Source: Haliclystus octoradiatus (lineage: Eukaryota > Cnidaria > Staurozoa > Stauromedusae > Haliclystidae). From it: a stretch of DNA of 64,000 bases. The notes under the pieces are model-generated. The model saw only the letters and a list, made by a program, of their open reading frames with translations. It had not been told where the DNA came from and ran no database searches. This document shows positions 52,481 to 64,000 of this stretch, piece by piece (positions within the stretch are counted from its first letter, which is position 1; the number at the start of each line of letters is the position of its first letter). The stretch is taken from positions 31,693,160 to 31,757,159 of the forward strand of contig OU744448.1 in the NCBI GenBank assembly GCA_916610825.1, read 5' to 3'. A program made the position numbers and the translations under genes.

Positions 52481-53059
52481 ACAGGTAACCCTTTCTAACT
52501 GTAACTTTATACCAGGCAGATAAATAGATTATAATTTCTCTAAACCACAACTTGAGAACGGCTAACGAATGTAGCTTAACATTTTGCAAACCAAAAAGGC
52601 ACAATCTCAATAAAGATAAATTCTGATGATAATAATAAATGCTCTTATGATGATAAAAACTTAAATTGATTAGTTGATTGTTGGTAAAATATTAAACGGC
52701 TGTTGTTCGTCACTGAAACATCTAAATTTGATTCTGAAACAAACAAACAGCGTTCCCAAGCCTCATTAACAAAGTTTAAGCAGTATAAGATAAATGAGAA
52801 TAGCAAATACTCTAAGCCCCTATGTTTATCTCTAAATTATATTTGGACGAATGATTAACTTTAATCGTATCTTTGTAGCTATGGATTTGATTGAAAAACG
52901 TATGTTGCTTATTATACGAAAAAATCAAATGTAATTATGTTTAACTTGATCGATCATAGTGAGGGAGGAAAAAAATAATTGTGCATTTTGTAATAGAAGC
53001 ATGAACATTGGCAGAGATGCTCATAATGGTGATAGCAGTTGATCGAGAAATTGCTGATT

Positions 53060-53750
53060 GTCAGCAAACATCAAAATTTTTGATTTTGTTTTTCAAAATC
53101 TTGGAGGAATGCCTTTTCTCAGCATGACCTGCAAATATATAGTGTGTGCAACTAATTCTACTATGCTAAATGATCATTCAGATATGGCGATAAGATATTT
53201 TTGTCATATTTTCACCCCGCCCCCCCATTTCCACCAACAATTAACGTTCTTGATATTTTCTTACACTATAAGAGCAATTACCTTGCAAAACATACTGTAC
53301 AAGTAAGTAGAGTGTGTACAACTAATTTAGCGATGTTAAACGATCATTCAGACTTGGCTATAAGACATTTTTCGTCAATATTTGCACCCCAAATTTCATC
53401 CCAACCAAAGAGCAACATTTTTGATTTATTTCTTAAAACTTTCATGCTTTAACATAGCATACACTGCAAATAAATAGTTTATGATACGTAATTTCTAAGC
53501 TATGCTAAACGATCATTCAGATTTGGCGATTAGACAGCTTTTGTCATATTTGCAACCTCATCCAGACTAAAAATCGACATTTGTGATTCATTTTTTCAAA
53601 CTATCAGAGCAATGCCTTTTCACAACATACTCTGTAAGTAAATAGTGTGTGCAGTCAATTTAATTCCGTTCAACGATCATTCAGATTTGGCACGATGACA
53701 CTTTTGTCATGCTTGCCCCCCCCCCACCTATGTAAAATTTGACGATGGAA
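53060..53750. repeat. tandem repeat, about 168-bp period, four units
   Basis: GATCATTCAGA landmarks at 53172, 53342, 53511 and 53675 give steps of 170, 169 and 164. Each unit has ATGCTAAACGATCATTCAGA, a C-rich run and an ACA(T/C)ACT(G/C)(C/T)A block. Two frames over the first units are repeat artefacts. Confidence 0.9.
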
Positions 53751-54242
53751 ATTTTTATTTTTCAACATTGACTTTTACATTTAGAGTTCCTCGTTATAAT
53801 GAATTTTAGTAGAGTATTTTTGTTGCTGCTTATCCTTTACTGTATAGCAACAGAGTTAAATGACGTCATCATATAATAAGATACGTCAGTGTATATAGAG
53901 ACTACATGATCATGAAATAAAATAGATTACATAGTAATCAAACTTTTGGCAAAAAGAAGACGAAAGAATAGCAAGTTGATATATGACACTAAAATAAAAA
54001 TAATAATAATTATTATTATTATTGTTATGTTGATAGCAATTCATAACATAGCAGAAAGCATTATGTCTATTTACAATTGCAACACACAATTCTATGAATG
54101 TTATCTCAGATACGGTATGTTGTAAAATATATAGTGATCTGCTGTAATTATCAGTAGTTTGTGTAGTAAATTCCTCTACTGAATTAAACCTTAAAATCAG
54201 AAGGAGAAGATCAGAATTTTTAAGGACCTATATACTGCATTC

Positions 54243-54475
54243 ATGTTAAATACTATATAAATACAGTAAATGTAAACTTGAAATTATGATAAATCAATGA
54301 GATTTATGAGAACTCATAGAGACCTATGAGAACTCTATGTACAGTTTACTATCGACATAACTTAGATTATATTTATTTATAAGAAGAAATATACAAATCA
54401 AATCAATCAAATCATTGTTGTTATTCTTGTTCTTCAACATTATCCAATGAATAGTTCTATCAGTTCTCATCAAAT
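54243..54475. repeat. dispersed repeat, relative of 8306-8460
   Basis: It shares TATAAATACAGTAAATG, CTATGTACAGTTTACTATC and GTTGTTATT...CTTCAACAT blocks with the copy at 8306-8460, plus extra copies of a GAGAACTC(A/T)ATG phrase. Family unknown. Confidence 0.5.
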
Positions 54476-55440
54476 TTAATTTAAAGTAAATCAACATCGT
54501 ACGTTAACTAATGTGGGAACATCGTGACATAGCTTACCCAATAGATAATCATCTTATATGTTAAGTAAAATCATACAATTGACAGTGAAACATTTAAAAG
54601 TGTTTGTATTTACAATAAATTACACTGAAGCAGCCAGTAGCCATCTCTTTAGCCTTGCTTTGACATCCACCGAAATAGAATGAGAGTGAGGCTAGAAGAT
54701 TATTGACCAATCAGCTGCCACGTTGAGACAATGGGCCAAACAATGTTCGTGAGATCAAAATGGTAAAGAACGAGAGTAAAGAGCAAAAACCTGTATTTCA
54801 AACATTTTATTTGAGTATTTTATGTTTCTAGTGGCCCTATTCAAAAATTTCATGATAAGTACATAAATCTGTTGTCATACGAATTTCCATGCTTCCATCA
54901 GATGGAGCACAATTATATTATTTTGATGGTTTTTCCGACCGTACTTTAAAGCTTGCAATTGAAATTACTTTTAATTTTCAATTTTTTTTCACATAAGGCA
55001 TGAAAGTACTGAAAGTATTAGAAATATTTATAAATGACTTTATCAGGAGTATGTCTTCGTTGGCTGTACTAATTAACAAATTTATATTGAATTCTCAACA
55101 TTGATTAGTTTATGAACGCATTGATAAAGACTATTATTGTCCTTGAGATTTGAATATTACATCAGTATTGGGCATACAAGATACAGAAAGTTTTAAAATA
55201 GATATTAATGTGATTTCGGCGCTATAAAATGTCACAGAAAAATCTACAGAAGTCTGTGGATAAAAGAAATATAAAAATATATCCAGCAAATTGTCTCTTC
55301 AAATAAGACATTTCTATAAAAAAAACCGCTATGAGAGGAGTGAGCATTGAATTTTCATTTTTTTCGTTAGCACGTCGAGATTAACTTAACTCTGCCCTGC
55401 AAAAAACTGAAGATGTTTACGAAATGAATACAAATAAGTT

Positions 55441-55710
55441 TGTACTGTAGCGCGCATGTAATTATATCCTAGTCTTTGTAAACTTACTTCCTGTAAGTCT
55501 GTGTATGTCGCCTGTCAACATGTAAATCACTCTCTTCATCTTCAACCATCAACGTGTATCGTTGATCCTGTCATAGAGGCTCTGTCATTATTGTTATACA
55601 CGTATCAATGTAATCCTCTCCTTTAAACTGGCCAACCTCCGTCAACATTAAATCAAATAGATATATTCTATTATCAATATCAGTTATGTAGTAACCCATT
55701 GTATGTTACA
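55441..55710 (+). repeat. possible LTR with primer-site-like sequence
   Basis: A GC-richer block starting TGTACTGTAGCGCGC and ending GTATGTTACA is followed directly by TTGGTGCCTAGTGTGAGG. That sequence resembles the primer-binding region after a 5' LTR. No coding part of a retroelement was recognised after it. It is treated as an old fossil end. Confidence 0.4.
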
Positions 55711-56734
55711 TTGGTGCCTAGTGTGAGGAATTAACGATCAAATTTTTTTCATTCCATTGGCATGGTCTTCGTTACGTTTGACATGGACTCTTGAAATTTT
55801 AGCGGTTGATTTTGTTTATGTTTCGGTTTTGGTAGTTTATCGAAAGCTTTCCTTTCTATTCCTGGATTTCAGGATTTATACCTATATCTAGGAATTACGT
55901 GCGAAGATTGGACATTAAAGGATGAGGAGATGTATTAACGAAATCAAATTATCTTATATTGTGTTTCCGCAATTATCAATTGAGTAAAAGTCAGGCAAAT
56001 TGTTTGGAATTGTTAATTTGCGCAAATTATTTCGATACAATTTAAACATGTTTGTTTACTGACTTAGATATTTCTCCTGCAAGCCAATTGATTTATTTTG
56101 AACAACTAAGAAACTGCAAAAAGCAGTAACTCAATAAAATTATATATGACTCTACAAAATATTCACTATATTTGCTTTTTATTACTTGCTAGCTATAATG
56201 CCATGTTTAAATAATTATCGGTTGTTTCGTATTTTCATAAATTTAAATTTCATTTATGGGGAAATGGTTTTATTGGTGTTAACCAATCAAATTGCAATAA
56301 TATATCGTAGCAAATCTTTGTTTATCTTTATTAGTGTTTCTTAGTAAAACATTTAAAGTAAAGGATAGTGAAAAAAAAAGAGTGAAGTATGAGAATTGCG
56401 ACGTTTCGATTAGTCATATATCATTTTTAACGAAAGAGAATAAATTTAAATTTGACAGGGTATAGGTAGTATAAAAAAATAATCTAATTTACAAATTTAA
56501 TCTAATTCCATCGAAAAGTCACAATTCTCAGAGTTTTCTCTTGTCGCTATCCTTTATTTCAAATCCTTTGTTATGTTCTAAAAGGACTTATAGCTATTCT
56601 CGCAGCTTGCTATTACGTTGTATTATTATATTATATTATTTAGCTTGTTATTACTCACTGAAAAAATGTTTACAACTTAGAAGGTATAAGATATTCAAAC
56701 AGATTGCTATTCTCCCACATTAATTAGTATATTA

Positions 56735-56917
56735 GTCCATTGTGCGGGAAGATTTTGTTGAGCATGGTGGAATCATAGCTGCTTTCTTTCGGGCTTGAAT
56801 GGTATTATGTCCGAAGCTGGTTCCATAAATTTCAAAGGGATTAACTGGCGCCGTTGGAAAGGATTTCAATCACTCATGAAAACAACACTGAAAATTAAAT
56901 ATCGATCAGAACAATAA
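56735..56917 (+). pseudogene. decayed last exon of a fibrinogen-related gene
   Basis: It reads as the C-terminus of the same fibrinogen-related domain as gene 1 (48172-48440): VHCAGRF, then AWW, LNGIMSEAG, INWRRWKG, LMKTTLKIKYRS and a TAA stop. The 5' part of the exon is missing, a TGA lies in the CAGRFC-AWW region, and no partner exons are nearby. It is therefore the remnant of a third family member between genes 1 and 2. Confidence 0.8.
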
Positions 56918-58648
56918 AGAAAGCAACACATGCCAAACGCACATCATTCGTCTCATATAAGTTAGGCGTTTGGGTAGAAAAATTAAGCATCATGAAACTT
57001 CACATAAAACAAATTTCAGTCAAAATCACTCCGTCATGTATTTTATGGAAATTTCACACCAAGACAATAGCATCAGGCAATCAATTTAGTGATATATTGA
57101 GAACATTTCAATAGTAATCCTTCTTTAGGAATCATGATTATCTGATATTGATTTCTCTAATCCCTTTCTCTATCGCAAAACTGGGCTTACCTAGCAGCCT
57201 CGACCCAGCTTCGATTTCTTGTTGGCTGAGTCTGTGAAAGTCTGAAGCTTGAACTACAAATCATTATGTTAGAATGAAGGTGCTTATACTGACTTTTTCG
57301 TACGCAACCACAACTTTAATTAAAAAAATCGCATGCAAACGAAATTTTTCTTCAAATAATGTTTTTCAATCGTGTTGAATAGATAGATATGCTTCGGAAC
57401 TGGACTACTGATTACAAGAGTGACCCATGGGAGGACTCGTAAGGGTCCTTTCACACAATTATATTACTGCTTCTGGATATCTACGGTACGTAGAGAACAA
57501 ACCATTCTAGGAATGAGGCTTTTTGCATTGTGTGAAATATGAAATTTTGTAAATTTTGAAGATATTTTCTTATATCTATGCTGGCGTAATACATGTAAAT
57601 GAGCGTATATACAGGTATTGAAAACCATAGAATTACCAGGCGTCACAACTCAAACACTAACAACGGAATATCTGTGAATAGTAAAATCCAATTCGTATAA
57701 TTAAAAGTGTCAACGCTATATCTTTGCTGTTTAACTCGTTACATTCATTATACTGTTTCAAGTCATGTAATTATTTGATATGGTTAACTTATGCTATTAT
57801 TTTTAACGATGAAAGACTAAAAATCAATAGAATTTGTAGTAATATGGTCGTAGATCGTAAACGAGGCCGCAAATTTCATAACATAAATTTGTGGAAAGTT
57901 GTTCAATTTTTGGCAGCTCTTCTCCAATTCAAACACGTACTCTAGATGTTGGATTAATACTGTACGAGGGTATAACCCATTCGGGTGTATACCTATACCT
58001 GCACGGTCTATACCAAAAATAGCACGAAAACTGATATACTTTTAGTTGATGCTATGGAATATCAGAAGTTGTCTTGAAATAAATTCAAATCACGTGGTAT
58101 AAATCTGCCAATCACGACTCACAGTTTTCTCAAGTGAATTAATTGAGTTTTATCTATCGCAAAGTACACAGTATTCGTATGCATGCATTGTGAGTCATTT
58201 CATGTTATAACAATTCTCTCTTCCGCTGCATAGAAAAAAATAACTTGAAAACGCTAAATACTGTATTCAGAACAAACGTAACTATATGTAACCAGCAAAC
58301 ACGTAATTGTTTTCAAAGCTGATGCGATCTAACACAGCAAATCAAAGAGGCATATTCGTTTCATAAGTTATAATATCCTATATTTTATAATTTGAATTAA
58401 TATCAATCCAATTTTTTCTTGAAAAAGTATTGTAGGATTCTATATTGTAATTTAACGTAACTTGCTAGCTATCTCTCAATCGCCGCAGTCGCAAACGAAA
58501 ACTATACTGTAAACGTCATACAATATTCATGAATTAAATTAACTATTTTCGATATCTTTCGAGAACTTTTGCAGCGAACTCCGTCTCGCTCTATTATGTA
58601 ACTATTATTTATACTGAGTTGATCAATAAAGAATAATATCTTATCGCA
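56918..58648. other. non-coding spacer upstream of gene 2
   Basis: Short frames at 57464-57646 and 57724-57945 have no domain. No promoter motif stands out before the ATG at 58649. Confidence 0.4.
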
Positions 58649-60873
58649 ATGTGGATGTTCTTCGGCGTAATTGGGATTTATTTGCTTTCTGTTACTTTGT
58701 CTTGCTGTACATCGGAACATGAATGCAAGTTTGATCCTGAAAAATTTGCATTTGCAAGGCGAATGTTTGAGGGATACAAAATTGATGGTATTCAAGCTAT
58801 TTCTGAAGTGACCAGTGATACAATTTCTGGATGTGATGTACATTGTAACTATGTACTATCTTGCTATGGTATTGTTTATGCTGCTGGAAATGGAACATGT
58901 TGGATTTATGATGCTATGAATTTGAAATATAATCTGGTTGAACAGCAAGGGATAGATACAGTGCTGAAATTACCGGTAAATACGAAAATTAAAAAATGTT
59001 ATAGGTTTATTATTGGGTAAATACAGAGATTTGTACAGTATATTTCCGTGAAATAACAGTCGCACTTCATTTTGAAAAATGTGTTGTATGAAGGCTTTAA
59101 GAATGGACCGCTTTCTGTTTATTCTGTTTCAATTCACAGTAATATTTTAACAGGTCAAAACGCTGGATGAAATAATTTTATTAGAATATTAATGATTTAT
59201 CTATATATTCAGATTTTGTATTTATTTTGAAGTGTATCATCTATATGTTACCTAGTAGGTTTTCATTCGTCTGCACATTGATCAATATGGTGTATCGGTT
59301 ATACTATAGTTGTACTTTCAAATATCAGTATGTTGGTCGCCTTCTGTGAATGGCTTGCAAAGTTTGTTAATAAATGAAACAATAAAACATGTATTTTAAA
59401 ACAATGTTAAAATTTAAGATGATAGCAGGCCACACTTTATATATATTTATGTTTTATGAATTCAGTACAAACACTGATTGTATTGGCTATTGCAGGCTTA
59501 GAAAATATAAATGTGCGAATGTAAGTATGTCTGAAAACAGACAACAATATCAGCAGTAACCATGCTGCAAGTCATTTCTCTTCGCTAGTCCTAACAACAG
59601 AAGCAGCTGATTTTCTACTTCAAAAGCAGTTCTTTATTTCTAGAACGGGTTGTTTTTCTATTCAATCTTGAACAAAGTAATGCTTGTATGTAGCTTTTTA
59701 AAAAGGATTTCAGTAAATTTGTTAAAGAAAATATCAAATGGTATTTCTCAATTTATAGTAGGAAGTTTCTAATTCATAAGGCAATTTTTGATTTATATCT
59801 GCGAGATCTTTATGCCATTATAATAATTATTATTATTATATTATTTTATATTTCTTGCTGACATTTTTATATCAAATATATCTTGTTAATAATATCGTCT
59901 TCTGATTCCTTTATTATCTCAGATTTATTGCAAAGAAAACACAACAGGTTTGATTTTAAATTCATAAATTATGCTAACTTATGCTAAATCATGCTAAAAT
60001 CTAACTTTTGATAGCCTTTGGTTGAGCTTTCACATATCAGACTTAATGATGCGTATTCTACCAAATATTAAATGTTTAATATATACATAATCTGATAAGC
60101 ATACTTTGAGGGAGGGTTCGTGGTTGTTAAGATTTGATGTACATATTTTTTCCTCTACTTTTGTCAAGATACGACTACACGTGTTAGGCTTGCAGATTTC
60201 TATATAGTGTATCGACTGAGAAACTGGCCGCGAAATGTTCCTCTTGGCATTATGCATTAAGTGCTTGAGTACAATTGGTTATTTTTAAATTAAAAATTTA
60301 TTTTAATTAATGTAAATAATATTCATACAACTGCAAAACTCAACAACAACAGTGATGGATTCAGTACTTCAAGATTATGCACTATTGGAAATATATTTTA
60401 ATTTTTCAAAACGTTACATTCTAATAGAAGGATGGCTTAATATAAATCAAGGGTATGCTATTGTTTGATAACATTTTATTATAACATTTAAAAAAAACAC
60501 TGCGAGAAGTACTAACAATCAAATTTTATATGTCCCTCGTATAAGATTATCTTTATCTGATAATATGATTTCTGTAAAAGCTGCAAAATTAGGATTGAAT
60601 TCGATACCATTACATTTACAAAATTTCAATTCGTTGATTAGTTTTAAGAACAATATGTTAACGATTATTTTAGTTCTTAAATTACTATTTAGTTGTGTTA
60701 TTATTATTCCAATGTATGAATATTTATAATTTTCATTGTTATATTTAGTTCTAATTATTTTGTAAATTTTATGTAGAATGTAATTTGTAATTAATTTATT
60801 ATTAAAATTTGAGGGCCCAGTGTGAGAGGCGTCAGAATGACTTAACATGTTTAACCCTCAAAATATAAAGATG

Positions 60874-60906
<33 letters not shown>

Positions 60907-63478
60907 CATTCTATTATTTAGTTTACTCCGCTAAAATTACATGCGCTTAAGCGTATGCCATTTCCTGAATTTTGTTCGCAAACTTTTGCATAAACACGGG
61001 ACGGTAATTTATAAGTGTTTAAGCTGGTAAAATTTATTGGTTGGTTTAGCGATCGAAAACTATTAATGGATGGATAGGAGCTATTATGACAAGCAGAGGG
61101 AACGCTAATCGAAATTTGGCGATCCGTTGGGAACGAGTCATTCATTGGCTAAAATTGATCATATTATTCGATGGTGTCTGTGGAGAACATTGAGGACGTT
61201 GTATAATACGATTATTCAGACGAAGTAAATATATTATATTGTCTATACGTTGTTGACAGACTACAAATAAAGCCTAAGATGACTATGAACTGCTTCAAGG
61301 TGAAATGATTTTGTTTTTGAAGACATGCATAAATTAGTCATTATTACATATGATATTTTGAAGAAATGTTATAATTAGACCCGCTATAATTTACAATCAC
61401 AATGGGGAAATCGCAACGTATTCACGAAATAGTATATAATTACTCTTCGTCACATTTATTATTATTATATTTAATATCCTATAAGGAGTGATAGTATATT
61501 CCGATACCGTTTAACTTAAAAGAACCGCATTATTTACTTAACTTATTTATTTGTTGTAAAAGTTATTAACAGTTTTGTAGATATTGACCTAAGTAACCTT
61601 TTTGTGGTCATTTCACATGTCCGACTTGTTGTGCCAATGGCTGCATTCAAATTACTATCGCCATATCCCTGGGAACCCGTCAGGTACCCAATGCTTAAAA
61701 TTTATAAAATATACCTTTCTAATGAAATTCTTAATATGTAAACTATATTCAACCACTTGTTAATTATGTTCAAGTTATTCTATGTGTAGTTCACGCTATA
61801 TGCTGTTATGAAGAAATAAACAAATCATTCATTAACTCATTTGAGTGTTCTATTATATTCATGGAAGGTATTTGGTCTTCTTGGAATGTCATACAATCTG
61901 AAAAATCAGCAACTGGATGGTTGAGTTACTTCAGCAATCGAACATGTCTTGAATCTGACATAGAATGCAAAGATGCTCTCTGTGATGGTGAGAGTGACTC
62001 CACAGTTCTTTGTGAAAATGACCCTTGTAAAGGTAAATTTCGACTTATTTATATTCGATAATTAAATCCAATGTGACCTGAAATCCCGCTAGTATTAATT
62101 GATTTTTATCTCTACTATTGTTGCTAGTAGCTGACAACATGGTTGAACTAATGAGATTGAATGAAAAAATATTCAAGCAGTTAGAATGCCTTCCTTCCTA
62201 CTATGCCATGAAAAACATGCCATACCACATTTATATACCAGTGGTACCCATACTCAGAATAATTCCAAAATATTCAAGGCACAACTGTAAAATAAATACG
62301 GTTAAAGTAGAGTATAGGAGTCGGATTCAAACTCCAATTCCGGCAGGACAATGTGCTCTTCGACTGGAGTGAAATTTGCCAGTTAGGAACAGGAGGTGGA
62401 ATCTAGGAAGCAATTCTGGTAGTTTCTTAAGTATTGCAAATTTGAAAATTGACTGGGTATCTCTACATAGATGTTGGATTGGAAACTTAATTCAGTTGTT
62501 GTCAATTTATTCTTTCTTATACTTGCTTAATTTTGGGCCTTTCTAAATTAATCCATTCTCGAATTTTCAACAAGAGTTTGTCTGAAATATTTCGGATCCG
62601 AAGTCGAAGTTGGAGTCCATTCTTCTTGCATTTTAATAATTGGATTCGGAATCAAACACATCTATAAGGACTTTTTCGTATGTACACCTCTAATTTATTG
62701 TTGTCTTACTTCTAGATGGACAAGACGCCCTTACCTTTCATGAAACAGGAATTTACAACGTGAAGATTTCGGGAAAAGATGAACATCTTTATGTTGAAGT
62801 TGACACAGATTCCAAAGGTAAATTTCTTATTTAAATTATTCAATCTTTCCTCAAGAATTATCTTGCCAAGCACGCAGATCAGTGACAAAATTGTGTTGAC
62901 GTGATTGAGATAAAACCTCACAGTTGATTAAATAGCATCCATTATACCTAATGATGAAGCTACCAGATAGAATCTGACTTGAACTCATTGCAACTTTCAG
63001 TTTTTATGTTTTCCATCGATTTCCAACAGCTGCCATTTCTGAAGCACTCAGTTACAGACCTGTTATTGGCTAGATATCATTATCAAGAGAACCCCAGAGG
63101 CCCCAACCACCTTATTATTCCCATGTCATGTCCTTCTCATAACAAATATCGTTTAGTGAGAAAAAGAATAATAATGTAGTCTTTAGTTTGAATATCGAAG
63201 CTGTTTTCTGGTTGTGTTAGCTTGGATTCATATTCAAAGACGACAAGATGGCAGCACTAACTTTTATCGCGATTGGAATGCCTACAAGAATGGTTTTGGT
63301 TATCTATCGTCTGAATTTTGGCTAGGAAACGACATCATTCATGAATTAACAAAAGCTGGTAATGCTATGATCAGATTTGAATTGTTTGATGGACAAGAAT
63401 GGAGATATGCTGAATATGATCATTTTAAAATTGCTGATGAGAGCCATCAATATCGTCTAACTGTTACGGGATTTTCAG
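58649..63478 (+). CDS. secreted apple-TSP1-fibrinogen-related protein, gene 2 (runs off window)
   Basis: Exons: 58649-58975, 59923-59947 (25 bp), 61868-62032, 62716-62817 and 63221-63478, all in phase. The last exon, homologous to 48172-48440, must lie past 64000. The signal peptide (MWMFFGVIGIYLLSVTLS) is followed by a PAN/apple domain (GCDVHC, LSCYGI, TCWIYD), TSP1-like (WSSW, NRTCLES, CKDALCDG), and the fibrinogen domain start (ETGIYNVKI, LYVEVD, IQRRQDGS, FWLGNDIIHEL, WRYAEYDHF). The usual first-disulfide Cys is absent here too. The four internal exons have the same lengths as in gene 1 and the frame is open. The donor after the micro-exon (GTTTGA) is weak, so its use may be variable. Likely an extracellular recognition or adhesion protein (inferred). 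Confidence 0.88.
60490..60905 (+). mobile_element. LINE 3' end with (ATCA)n tail, in intron 2 of gene 2
   Basis: The plus strand reads LYVPRIRLSLSDN, then GLNSIPLHLQ and FKNNMLTII. This is the conserved end of Jockey/CR1-type LINE ORF2 (VPR.R...G...WN.LP...FK). A short 3' UTR follows, then a simple (TCAA)n tail at 60870-60905, which is typical of LINE insertion ends. It is 5'-truncated. The minus-strand frame 60519-60848 is its shadow. Confidence 0.75.
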
Positions 63479-63534
63479 GTAAACTTCGATTGATTACGAT
63501 TGATCGACATGTTTCGATTGATTACATTTCCTAA

Positions 63535-64000
63535 TGTTGTTGTTGTTGATTTAAATTTGTCAAAAATTCTGACTGGCAAATAAAATGAAGTAAACTTCCA
63601 CTTACATATTGCCGCAATTACATAATTTACAAATACATACAGAAATTACTATATACAAAAAATTTAAATTGGTTATTAACTATAACTAATATATAAGATA
63701 ACTATACGAACAATCTTTACTATAGGAGTGTCAAAAAATGATATACAATTTAGATTATTTTATTTTATTTATATTCGTTTACAGCAATATTCATTGTGCA
63801 CATATGCCAGTTAGATTGTGTTGATTGAGATGTTTTTCAAATGTTTGCAAAGTTTTTGATGTGACGATGGATTCGGGAAGGCAGTTCCACCATAGGATGA
63901 AGCGATTTGTGAATTGATATCTGTTGAGGTTTATTCTAGCAGATGGTTTTGATTTCATTTTTCTAGATTATGAATAATTTTATAATACATCACCAGGTCA
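63535..64000. other. start of intron 5 of gene 2
   Basis: Begins with the GTAAAC donor at 63479 and runs to the window end. A short (TTG)n lies at 63536-63549. No exon with the CAENFYGAWW-type C-terminus is found here. Confidence 0.5.

Noticed and set aside
53058-53452. Two plus-strand frames of about 80 residues
   Set aside because: They lie in the 168-bp tandem array and repeat the same peptide; no domain.
58502-58843. 113-residue minus-strand frame
   Set aside because: Antisense shadow of exon 1 of gene 2, which has a signal peptide, apple cysteines and a good donor.

Overview
This is an AT-rich piece of an invertebrate animal nuclear genome: spliced genes with GT-AG introns, long non-coding spacers and many decayed transposons. 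The secreted-protein genes combine PAN/apple, thrombospondin-1 and fibrinogen-related domains, which fits an invertebrate deuterostome. A tunicate is my best guess, held with low confidence because no species marker is visible.

Layout. Positions 1-4480 hold a decayed, spliced PIF1-type helicase gene with a GIY-YIG-like tail. It is interrupted by a 1,547-bp non-autonomous hAT element. Positions 5.3-9.4 kb carry fold-back elements, including a 2.4-kb one built on a 154-bp tandem repeat. A minus-strand gene at 14,895-10,241 (4 exons) encodes a secreted protein with an apple-like domain and an ILEI/FAM3-like C-terminus. From 19.4 to 26.3 kb the plus strand is strikingly rich in A and C and poor in G: an old retroelement-like unit flanked by direct repeats, holding a well-formed type I hammerhead ribozyme at 25,056-25,148. 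A second, hAT-free copy of the helicase region starts exactly where this unit ends (26,286) and ends in an inverted duplication. A LINE fragment (minus strand, 31.9-33.3 kb) and more MITEs follow.

The right third is a local cluster of one gene family. Gene 1 (36,794-48,440, six exons) and gene 2 (58,649 to beyond the window, five exons visible) share the same plan: signal peptide, PAN/apple, a 25-bp micro-exon, a TSP1-like exon and a fibrinogen-related domain. Their internal exon lengths are identical (25, 165, 102, 258 bp). Gene 1 has an in-frame TGA in its fibrinogen domain. A lone decayed last exon of a third copy lies between them. Introns and spacers hold a Ty3/gypsy fossil, a Penelope-like fragment, LINE tails, a 168-bp satellite and a 310-bp TTG microsatellite.

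The gene products look like secreted recognition proteins (lectin-like, adhesion or immune). That role is inferred from domain content only.
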